Shown piece by piece: positions 11,553 through 21,807 of a stretch of 64,000 nucleotides of DNA. This DNA comes from Selaginella moellendorffii (Eukaryota; Streptophyta; Lycopodiopsida; Selaginellales; Selaginellaceae), in contig NW_003314307.1 in NCBI RefSeq assembly GCF_000143415.4, forward strand, positions 1,447,928-1,511,927, written 5' to 3'. How positions within the stretch are numbered: position 1 is the first letter of the stretch; each line of letters begins with the position of its first letter. The translations under genes and the position numbers were made by a program. The notes beneath the pieces are model-generated. The model saw nothing but the letters and a program-made list of their open reading frames with translations. It did not search any database and was not told the origin of the DNA.

Positions 11553-13076
11553 TCAATCTTCTTCTGCTTCCATATCCAGAAAAGTAGAAATGGGTATAGT
11601 GGAATGCTCCTTCACTATAGGCTCGTGTTGTATGTAATGTTGTGCCATACGTTCAGCATAAATAGGTAAGTGGAATTGACTTCGGTCCATATGATCATCC
11701 ATATCATCAAGATCAAGTGTGTGGACTGAAACACTGTGTGTGATAAATGTAGACCTAATAAAATAGAAACATTTGAGAATAAATATTATAGATTATTTCA
11801 AGCACTAACATCACCTGTCGCAAAATCTCCTAAGAATGTCCTCAAAGGCACCCTCCTTCTCAAGTGCAAAAACCGCTCGGCCTGTCTCTTTTGCTGCCTG
11901 CACCATTGATCCAAATCCTGCTGTAGCATCAAGCACAATCCCCTTTGGCGGACAGAATAACTCCAACAAGATTTGCATGGCTGTGACTGAAAGATGTTGA
12001 TAACCAGGGAACGCTGGGTGAAGAACGTCCGAGTCAATCACATTTGGGATGATGTCTGTAGAGCTGTCATATCCTGGTAAAGCAAGAGCAACACGCTCGT
12101 CAGCTCGTGTGGCATTACGCCGGTTCCCAATGTGGCATAGAGCATGGTAGTTCCAGGAATAAATCTGGAAAAAAAAATAGAATACAGTTAATTTATAAAT
12201 AAAGAAGTCACACACCTTTCGCGTATGCCTGCTAGTGCCTTTTGTGTCCACCGCCATACTCAAAAGAAGGCAGCTAGATGAAAACTCAATAAATCCATCA
12301 TCGTTGTCAGCCAAGTGTGCGAGAAGGCCTTCCCACATTAGAGAGCGAGGAAGGATCATGACAACCACACCCTCGTATGTCATGAAGCTGCTCACAACTT
12401 TTAAGGCTTGGGAAATGTGTTGGGCCTGCAACACATTCCATGACGGAGTATCCCCCTGCGGTGGTGGCATCCCATCAGGAAGATCAAAAAAGATGAAATC
12501 AATCTTCCCATAAGGTGTGAGCTGACCCAAATCATGGATCCACCGATCAAGCATGTAGAGCTCCCGACTAGTAGCATCTAAAAGCTGTGTGTAATCCCCA
12601 ATGAGAACAGCAACTTCCCCAACACTGGCCGTTGGGGATAGAGGGCGAACCTGAAAATCAACTATTAGAACTTGAAGATAAAATTCATGCTTACTAACCT
12701 GTTTATGCATCGCTGCAGAGGAGAGCTCTTCTAGGTCATCATCTGTAGCCGTAGGGAGGGATGGGAAGAATGTCTTAGTTCGCCAAAAAGACTGATGGCT
12801 GCTCTCTGCAACATCTATAAAAAAAAAAATGAAGTCAAGAATGAATAAAAGAATGTTCCAAATCAAAGTCCTTACTCTCATGAAAGGCTTCATGACAGCC
12901 CCTTCAGGGGTTGCAAGGAGGAGGTACTGGAATCTCTTGTGCTGGAATTTCCTATACAGTTTCCTCTAGTTCAACGGTATTTGAATTTGGCATCTCCTGA
13001 ATGGTTTCCTGAGTGCTAACTCCTAGGTTTAGTTGTTGAACTTCAACAACATCGTTATCACAGTCAGAAAGAGCCT
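11553..13076 (-). pseudogene. Amino-methyltransferase-like gene, disrupted
   Basis: At least six exons can be chained in one frame: 13076-12876, 12814-12699, 12650-12216, 12164-11815 and 11754-11553, all with GT-AG introns of about 47-62 bp, plus unknown upstream exon(s). The product resembles permuted (beta-type) N6-adenine/N4-cytosine methyltransferases. FFDLPDG (near 12500) sits where DPPY is expected, followed by a strand-rich segment. Then HPAFPGYQHLSVTAMQILLE and VLDATAGFGSMVQAA occupy the position of the C-terminal HPTQKP and FxGxG (AdoMet-binding) motifs. Both key motifs are altered, so activity is doubtful. The first visible exon has in-frame TAG and TGA codons. It ends in an acidic tail (EAEED). 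The family is inferred from motif order only. Confidence 0.5.
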
Positions 13077-13149
13077 CTAGAAAATAAGAATATAACTCAA
13101 GGTTAATATTTCCTAGCTAAGTGCTGACCTGAAAGACTAAACCTAGTCT

Positions 13150-13606
13150 TTTCTAGGTCCCAGTCCTGGTCTCGGTCTCGGTCTTGGTCTCGGTCTTGGT
13201 CCCAGTGTCGATCTCGGTCCCGGTCTCGGTCTCGACCTCGGACTCCATCTCAGGTCCTTCTCGGACTCCATCTCAAACTCCATCTCAAACTCCATCTCGG
13301 GTCCATCTCGGACTCCATCTCGGGTCCATCTCGGACTCCGTCTCGGTCCATCTCGGACTCCATCTTGGGTCCATCTCGGACTCCGTCTCGGACTCCATCT
13401 TGGGTCCATCTCGGACTCCATCTCGGGTCCATCTCGGACTCCATCTTGGGTCCATCTCGGACTCCATCTCGGGTCCATCTCGGACTCCGTCTCGGTCCAT
13501 CTTGGACTCCATCTCGGGTCCATCTCGGACTCTGTCTCGAACTCCATCTCGGGTCCATCTTGGACTCCACCTCGTGCCATGTGTTGGTCCTTTTTGGGTC
13601 CCTTTT
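13150..13606 (-). repeat. Minisatellite, right inverted copy
   Basis: This is the reverse complement of 10634-11075 with few differences, sharing the outer edge CAAAAAGGGACCC and inner edge GGGACCTAGA. It is itself bracketed by imperfect direct repeats: CTAAGTGCTGACCTGAAAGA at about 13118 and CTAAGTACTGACCTGAAAGA at about 13637. That looks like a duplication at an insertion point. Together the two copies form a foldback-like inverted repeat around the pseudogene. Confidence 0.85.
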
Positions 13607-14119
13607 TGGTCGAGAGGTCGAGAGCGGGTACTGAGCTAAGTACTGACCTGAAAGACTAGACCTGAAAAGACTATAAACAACAAGGACATGAAGACAATAT
13701 TGACAAATAAAGATTAAATGTTGAAGATGGGATGAAGTTGAACAATCCATCCAAAAGTTAACATTGTAAAAGCAACAATTTTACAACAACACAACATTTA
13801 TTAAAGTCTATAATCTGAGTCTCAATTCTTAACCAATAAATGCTAAAACTGTGTGACAAAAACTTATAGTAGCATATGAAGACTATTTAAGAGTTGCTAA
13901 TGAACTAAAAAAGGTATCATATAAATTGATAGGAATTTTTAAAAAATTACTAAATAAATTACTGCCTTCAGCCGAGCAAATATCTCAGTCTGTTGAGATA
14001 TATAATTCTACTTATAGCTAAGTGTTCAATGGGTTACAAAAACAAGGACTATGAGTGGTTTATTGTCTAACTAGATGCAAGTATTTTTCATCATGATTAT
14101 GTTTCAGAGAGACTTGGCA

Positions 14120-14434
14120 TGTCAATAAACTTTTTTCATATAGTTTTGTTAAGGATGGTTATATTTATTTAGACAGATTTCACAAAAGGTTTAAGCTCAA
14201 GATAGATAACATGGTATTCAGACTCCATCCTAACGTTAATGTTCTTGTAGTCAACAATGCCCCTAATAAATGTCACAAACTGAGATATTTTATATATTTG
14301 CATCCTCTCTTATTCAATCCCACCAAACCATATGATATGCTACAAATTAAAGGGGATAAACTTGAAACTTTACATGCATGATATTTTGGAGAAAATGTTG
14401 GACATAAAGATTATTTATTGAAACCTTTTTAATC
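14120..14434 (+). pseudogene. Unidentified coding-like relic
   Basis: An open stretch without internal stops runs from about 14136 to 14380. It includes SYSFVKDGYIYLDRF, FRLHPNVNVLVVNNAPNK and LHPLLFNPTKPYDMLQIKG. An upstream segment (14060-14135, WFIV...LDASIFHHDYVSERLGMS) lies in another frame, so a frameshift is likely. The amino acid pattern looks like a real protein (YxxLxRFxKRF, LHPLxFNPxKP), but I do not recognise the family. 13640-14060 and the remainder up to 18.37 kb are AT-rich with no supported gene. Confidence 0.35.
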
Positions 14435-17400
14435 GGGTGATATAAGTCAAATTGAATTATTGGCAAGGATAATCTTCATTAAGGTCAAATGAAGCTATAA
14501 TTTTTCATTTATAGATACCAAAAAAAAGAAAGCATCACATTTTATTTTAGACATCCTCATATATTTCAATATAAAACTTTAGATACCATAAGGAAAAAAC
14601 ATTACATTTTATTTTAAACATTGTCATATATTTAAATATAGACAAGTTCTTTAATGATTACTACTATAAATGGAGTGTAGTGTAGAAGTGGTAAGGGAGT
14701 ATGATATAGTGATACTTTATTAAAACAATATTAACATATAATTTCAGAACACACAAATTATGGCATTTTCTATATTAAAAATAATATTTTCTTAATTAAT
14801 ATTACTTAGCTAGTTAGACAAGATTAAGCTAATTTAATGTAAAACCTAGTAAATTGATGATTAAAATAATAAGTGAGACCTTCAAACATAGATTTTTAAA
14901 TTTGAATTTTTATGAATATTATATAAACTGAGTACCAAAGTTCAAATTCATATATTAAGATTAGATCAAAACATTCTTTACAATTAGAATATTCTCTAAG
15001 GTGATAGATGAAAGTAAAAAAATTATTAAAAAAAATTATTAGTAAATATTCTTTATTAAACCTATAATTGTTTTCCACATGGCAAATGTTCGAACACTTC
15101 ACTAAATTTCAATCAATGTGTGCCCTAAATTTTTTCAGTTGTTAAATTTTAAACACATGGCCTTCCACATTGGCCAATGGCCGAACACTTAGTTAAATTT
15201 TAGTAATTCCAATATATTGCAATGCATATAACTCATAGATAAAGAAACTTTTTCTTTTTTATTTTATTAAGATTAAATGTTTTATTTTAAGAGTTATTTT
15301 TTTGTTTTTCTCTGTTTAGTAAAAAGAGTTATTTTGGACTACTAGAAGCTTTCCTTTTACCTTAATCTTTTCCACCAAAGGTTTTACCTCTACAAGGATA
15401 TATTATAATTATTAATACTGTTGAAATTCTATTGCTGAATGAATAGAATTAATTGCAACCTATTGTTGTATCATTTCCAAGTTGTTGTTAACTATGGATA
15501 GAAAAACTTCTTTATCAATTTTGTTTATAAGATATTTACCATTTTTTGTTATAAAATCATTTTGTAACTTTTGATGGAAGGATAATTTGAGTGATATCTT
15601 CCTTCTCCATTTCATATCTAAACTTTATTCAATGTAAATTACTTTTATTGCAATCTTTAATAATTTTTTGCTAATGCTACACATTTCAATGGATATCTTC
15701 ATACTCAAAGCTCATATATTAGTATATAAAATATATTATTTGACCTCTATTATAGTCTTTAATTGGATTTCCTGCTCATAATAAATACTTTGATGGATAA
15801 TTTCCTACTCAAATTTATATACATATTTCAAAATTTTAATTATTAAGTGAGTTATCTTTGTCATAACTTCTAAATGAAGTGCTTCAAAATTTGGTGGACA
15901 ATAAGATCATCTGATCTAGGTTCTAAGATTGCATGTAAGTGTGAGAGGAGCCTTATAATTGGTTATAATCAAGTCAATTTATACTCCTTGTTTCAATATA
16001 GTAACTTTTTTCTGGTGTTTAGAAATGTTTTCTTTTGTTGCTTATGGACAATTATACCACCTCAAAAAAGCCTAATAACTTTTTATTTCAACTTTGATGA
16101 CAAGATATTATATAGCTTGATCTGAAGAAAACTATATATAGGATTTATAAACATTTTTCTATTGAATTTACTTGAGACTTGTTAATGTTTCTCACTTTAA
16201 CAATCACACCATCAATTAGTTTTTCATATTCATGGTTTTGAATAAAACCATGATTTTTTTAATAACTAGTAAATTAATACCTTTCATGAACTTTAATAGT
16301 AAGTTGGTGAACTATCTAATCATCCTTTGATGGCGAGTATATTTTTTTCCAAATAAAAGTGTATTTTTTATATTGGCATAAAATACCTCAATCAAACTAT
16401 TTTTTATCTTGTTAGCATGAGGGAAATTCCATGTAGCAAAAACCTATATATCTATTACATAAAAAAAATATATAAAATTCAAAATATTGATTCACTTACT
16501 AAAATACTTAATAAATGCTTCTTTATTTTAAAAATATACCTCAATGCTTGATAATATTTTTAATCTCAGTTTGTATAATATTATCATCATAAAACGTTGT
16601 TTGAATTGAATGATATATAATATTTCCAAAATATTTCCATATTTCCATCATAATTTTCCATAATTTCACCTTAAAAATAATATATTTTGAGTCAGTTACT
16701 CTTTATTTGCCAAGTATATAATAGAATTTAGAAATTGAATGTAGCTCTATTTGAAAGCATAAAAAATTATATCATAGCATATTAAATTAATTACTTTATA
16801 GGATTAATCTCTGTTTCAGCATCATCAATCAATCACACATAGTTAATAATCTGGTATATGTTATAAAACTTGATTCTTAACAGTTATCATCCAATTCTTC
16901 ATATTTTCTCTTTTCTCACTCAAAGTTAAAACCCTTCAATTAAAATACTATTTCCAAGATAATCAAAAGTAAACATGAGAACTATAAATTATTAAAGATT
17001 ATTCACTTTAAAATAAACAAAAGCTTTATTTTATATTGATGAGTTCCAAAAGCTGTATCAAAGGCTACAATGAACGAAGTGATGCAATTTAGTCCCAAAG
17101 CATAGAAGAAAGAAATGGATCACATACTTGAGGGCATGAAGAAGTAGATGAAAAACAACACTATAACCTTTACAAAGTTCACCATCTTTTGGAACTATTA
17201 GATAATTTGAATCTCAAAAGTAAGATAATTTTTACCTCAATCACCTTTTTGATGGAGAAACACTTCCTCAGGATTTGTGTTCTTCCAAATATATACACTC
17301 TGTGCATCCTTGCATCAATTTTTATGTAGTTAATAAGTTAATGGCAAATACTTTTTATATAGATTGTTAATATCCTACATAGTTAGAAAATCATTTTAAC

Positions 17401-18369
17401 AAGAAGGTTTACCAATTGATTTATTCCTTCTCACAATTAGTATATGCTTATTTTAAATCTAATTTGATATGAAATCTCATTGGATTATATGAATCACCCA
17501 ATATCAAATATCTACTTATGTTAACCATGACAAGAAATCTCAATATATAGTCTGCATATAATCAAACCATTCATAAATTGTTTGACCAAAAAATTGCAAA
17601 AGCAACACCAGACCTAGTCTACTTCTAAGTTCTAACTTTTGTGTAAATTCAGCAAGTGTAGTAGATGTTTCTATATTCATTATGTCAAGAAACTAGTAAT
17701 TATATTTTGTTATTAAGAAATTACCTGATTAACTTTGATTAGTTAGTATTATGATTTTTGTTGGACAAAAATGTCATTTTCATGGAATTCTTGCACCTCA
17801 TCAATTCATAGTGGATCTTAAATGATTTTCTTGAATTAATATGAAGTTAAATTGATTTTTTACTTGATGTACTACTGTTATACTTGAATTATTTAGGTCA
17901 ATTAGCATGATGAAATTTAGGGAAGTATTGGATGGCTAAATGGCCACTAACTATATGGATGCACACTGGATGTAATCGAACATGCTGGTGGGCAGGTGGG
18001 AGTGCATGTGGGAGCCGCAGGCAGGTGAGCACGCGGGTGGGATTTTAGTGTCTGACAAGATTATGCAAACAAGTTTGCAAGCTTTTTTTTTTTTCTTCTT
18101 TACCCCCATTGTAAATAAATAGTCATTCAACTGTTGTGTGGACTCTTTAGTGGCACTCCCTCTCTTTGTATCAGATTTTCGTTGTAGTTTGGAACCCTCA
18201 AGTTTTATAACTATAATTTTCCAAACAAAAATTAAATAATATTAATATCATTACCAATAATTAACACAATCATCAATTAATCATAAATCAATCAAAATTC
18301 ACTAATTGATCAATTCAACTAAAGTAGTATCATACTTACCATAAAATTCCTTGTGAAATCTAAAGTGTC
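14435..18369. other. AT-rich intergenic DNA
   Basis: About 3.9 kb at high A+T with short homopolymers. I see no reading frame with protein-like composition, no terminal repeats and no RNA gene. A small GC-richer island at about 17930-18060 (GTGGGAGCCGCAGGCAGGTG) is the only change of texture. Confidence 0.6.
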
Positions 18370-18377
18370 TTGTAGTG

Positions 18378-19440
18378 CTTAAAGTTTGCTATCCATCCAA
18401 CAACTATAAGCCCTATCCAATACCTCTCCCTCAGCATCAAAAAAACTCACCTTGTAATCCCAGAAACTTATAGGAATACCTAAGTCTCATTCTATAGAAG
18501 GAAACCTAGAGATGGAACTGAGAGACCAAAGCTTTCATGGCCTTAACTTCTCATATTGTTCCTTGAAACAATGCTAGGGAACAAATGTAGTGGAGTTAAA
18601 ATATATAGATTTTAAGCTTTCCAATACATTTGCATAAATTTCTTGAAATAAAAATATTTCACTTTAGTCCTTGATCATATTTTAACCCTCAAGAAACATT
18701 CCACCACGCTCACAGCCTCTGCTTTCAGGAAAACTTGACGTAATAAGGCCCAATAGAGGATCATAGTATCCAACTATGAAGCCTGCATAAACACCAATCA
18801 TCATTGCATATGTTGAATACAGCATCCGTATGTCTAGGTATGAAGATAAAAAATGCTATCATTCATACAGATACATCTTCTCAGACTGTTAATTTGGTTT
18901 CTGGACCTCTCAAGTTCGGGAAGAAAGCTCCAGAGGCTGAGAGATGGAAACGATGAGCTAGAAGATGGGAAAGAGAACGAAGATGGCGATGGAGGCTAGC
19001 CAAGGTCACAAGATCAAGTAAAAAGCATATTCCATTCTAGGAAATCCACAGATTTTTCCCTAGATTGTCTGGTAGACTCCAACTGAGACTCCTTGTGAAA
19101 CTAAAAATATACTGCCCCATAGACCTGGAACAAACCTCCTCAAATGCTGGAATTTAACATCAACCTGGGTAGTAGGATCGATCCTCAACTGAAGACCAAA
19201 GGGCTACCTATACGTTCTTGAAGTTTGCTTGCCATCCAACAACTATAAACTCTGTCCAATACCTCTCCCTCAGCGTCATGGAAACTCTCCAGTAAAATCT
19301 TGTACTCCCAGACGATTCTTAGATACTTGTACACCTCAGAATGGGATCATACTGAGAACAAATGTAGTGATCATATGAGCGTAGTGGAATAGCTTGAATT
19401 TTGACGCAATAAGACCTAACAAAGGATGTTAGACACTATC
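18378..19440 (-). repeat. Diverged direct repeat with coding-like traces
   Basis: Two segments about 835 bp apart are related. Around 18386-18460 and 19221-19290 both contain CCATCCAACAACTATAA and CCAATACCTCTCCCTCAGC. Around 18740 and 19400 both contain GACG(T/C)AATAAG(G/A)CC followed by ATCATTGCATATG. Read on the minus strand the first pair gives DAEGEVLDR(A/V)YSCWM(D/A)SKL, which looks like protein. This is probably a pair of decayed copies of an unidentified minus-strand gene. Confidence 0.35.
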
Positions 19441-19761
19441 ATTGCATATGATGCACCAGCAGCTTGATCTCTGTTGTATCAAAGGCTATCAAGCAAAAGA
19501 AAGAACCAGGAGAGACTATGAACACTCGGATCTGGTTTTTGGCAAACCTGGGCATATAACGCGACTGTGCTCTAATAAAAAACCAATGTCCAGTGTTCCT
19601 TTTAGGAATGTCAAAAACGCCTTTCCAAGACCCCAAACCCTAAAATTTTGTTTGTTTTGACCGGGGAATCGAACGGCTGGTTGGTGCTTCCACGTGGCGC
19701 AACCTGTGCCGTCAGCTCCCCCAGTGTGGACTCTACATAGCTGAGGTGAGGATAACCCCTG

Positions 19762-19778
19762 AGGAGAGAGAGAGAGAG
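19762..19778 (+). repeat. (AG)n in 5' UTR
   Basis: A short GA-repeat directly upstream of the peroxiredoxin start, of the kind common in plant 5' leaders and core promoters. Confidence 0.6.
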
Positions 19779-19798
19779 TGAGGTTTTTGGCGAGAGGA

Positions 19799-20999
19799 AT
19801 GGCTATGGCGACTGCTGGAGCAGCAGCATTCGCAGCGACTGGCCACGTCGTGGGAGGAGGAGCCACCTCCTCGTCCTCGTCTGCCGCCTCCGCTGCTCCA
19901 TGCCGATCGTCCCTCTTCAAGGCATTCGACGCGAGGCTAGGAGCGTCCAAGATTTCCCACCTCCGCCGCCCCGCCGCGCGGATCCAACCTAGGAGAGCTT
20001 TCAGGAGCCTGGCTGCTAGCGCGGTGAGTCTAGCACTTTTCCATGGAGATTTCGACGCCTGCATTGTGGATTTTCCTCTTTTCTAGAGCTTGGATGTTCC
20101 ATTGGTGGGAAACAAGGCTCCGGATTTCGAGGCCGAGTCGGTCTTCGATCAGGAATTCATCAAGGTATTCACGAGGAAAATGAAAGGTTCCTCTTTGCTG
20201 TGTTCTTATCTCTCCCATGTCTTCGCCGCAGGTCAAGCTTTCGGACTACTTGGGCAAGAAGTACGTCGTTTTGTTCTTCTATCCTTTGGACTTCACGTTC
20301 GTTTGCCCGACAGGTTGGTCGGTGACAATTGTGTTGGTTGGAAGATTTCTCCTAACTTTTTCTTTTCCTCCTGCTAGAAATCACCGCTTTCAGCGATCGT
20401 TACTCAGAATTTGAGAAGATCAACACGGAAGTGCTCGGAGTCTCTGTTGACAGTGTGGTACGTGGAACTTTTCTCTTTAATTTTCTTTGCTCTCTGGCTA
20501 ACAAAAGGATGCTCTTGCAGTTTTCCCATCTGGCTTGGGTTCAAACCGAGAGAAAGTCGGGCGGCCTAGGCGATTTGCGCTATCCCCTTGTTTCAGACAT
20601 CTCCAAGTCGATCTCCAAGGCTTACAACGTACTCATCCCCGATCAGGTTCGTGACAAACTCCGTGTATACTTTGCGCAGATGACGTTCTCTGTGTGTCCA
20701 GGGAATTGCCCTCCGAGGCCTCTTCATCATTGACAAAGAAGGGATCATCCAACACGCTACCGTTAACAACCTTGCGATTGGAAGGAGTGTAGACGAGACC
20801 TTGAGAACGCTTCAGGTGACGAAAGCTCGGCTGAATGCGAGTTTTAAGTTTTGATCTTTTTCTTCATTGTTTCTTCTAGGCGGTCCAATACGTCCAGGAC
20901 AATCCAGACGAGGTGTGCCCCGCCGGATGGAAGCCTGGCGACAAGTCAATGAAGCCCGATCCAAAGCTGAGCAAGGACTACTTCGCTGCTATAGCTTGA
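19799..20999 (+). CDS. BAS1: Plastid 2-Cys peroxiredoxin
   Basis: Seven exons (19799-20023, 20087-20164, 20232-20313, 20378-20457, 20521-20646, 20702-20815, 20880-20999) give 274 residues. Introns are 44-67 bp and GT-AG. The first ~75 residues are rich in Ala, Ser and Arg with few acidic residues, a typical plastid transit peptide. The mature enzyme starts near [17 protein letters not shown]. The peroxidatic cysteine lies in [20 protein letters not shown], split by intron 3. The resolving cysteine is in [11 protein letters not shown] near the C-terminus. Family knowledge: these enzymes reduce H2O2 and alkyl hydroperoxides in the stroma, recycled by NTRC or thioredoxins. The ATG at 19799 is the first in frame with a good context (GGAATGGC). 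The gene appears intact. Confidence 0.95.
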
Positions 21000-21164
21000 G
21001 CTCCCATGAGGCTCAAATAAACAGGTTTGTTTCGGTGGAATGCTCCCATGCAAGGAGATCTCGAGAGGCAAAAAGGGAGTTTTTGGTTTCTACATATTTG
21101 CAAGCTTACAAGATCACGACGTTGAATGCAGTGGAAGCGTCGTTTGCTCTAGTTCCTCGCTCTG

Positions 21165-21718
21165 CTAGATTTGTTTCTTGGCTTTGCCACTCCTGGGCTT
21201 GCCGGTGTTCACGTCCACCCCAAAAGCGCCGAGGCGTGCCGACAGCTTCGCGATCTCGCGCACTGCGCCATCACTCACCGTGCTCTTGTCGCTCTCCAGC
21301 TCCTCAAACGCCGCCTCGAACGCATCCTGCCAGAAGCTGCCACTGCTCTTGTCCTCCTTGCTGCCGAAACGGTAGCCACTCCAGGCATGCCGCACAATCT
21401 TCTCTCGCATCTCCGCCTCCTGCCAAGATCCAAGCCTACATTGTCGATCCAAGCCAGCCACCACCACCCAAGACAAAGCAAACCCACCAGTGGATCCACA
21501 CTCGCCAATTCGTCCTCGTCGCCACCTCCTCCATGGTAGTGATCCATGGCCGCCAACAAGAAGCGGCTCGTCTGCGTGTGTGCTGCGGCGGACCATTTCC
21601 TGGCCAGGCCCAGCCCCGCGCTCCCCGACAGCATCGACCACACCGCCAGCAGCAGGATGATCGCCACTGCCCACGCCTTGTAGCCGTGGTTCCTCGTCCA
21701 CCACCCCACCTCCTTCAT
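21165..21718 (-). CDS. Small single-pass membrane protein, conserved in plants
   Basis: Two exons on the minus strand (21718-21488 and 21419-21165) join in phase at CCACTG|GAGGCG and encode 161 residues. The N-terminus carries a hydrophobic segment (AWAVAIILLLAVWSMLSGS, about residues 15-33) that should be a signal anchor. A Gly/His/Asp linker follows. The C-terminal part, EMREKIVRHAWSGYR then SFWQDAFEAAFEELESD and AVREIAKLSARL, resembles an uncharacterised plant family with the pattern FWQEAFEAAYEELxSDVxxVRxAAxxEIAKMS. Function is unknown to me. It is convergent with the peroxiredoxin gene (about 165 bp between stops) and lies downstream of EXO70 on the same strand. Confidence 0.7.
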
Positions 21719-21807
21719 CGCTTCTCCTTTCCCCTGTAACCTATCTCTTCTCTCTCACGCGTCGAAAACTTACATATATTCACATCCTCCACAACACAAA
21801 ACTTTCA

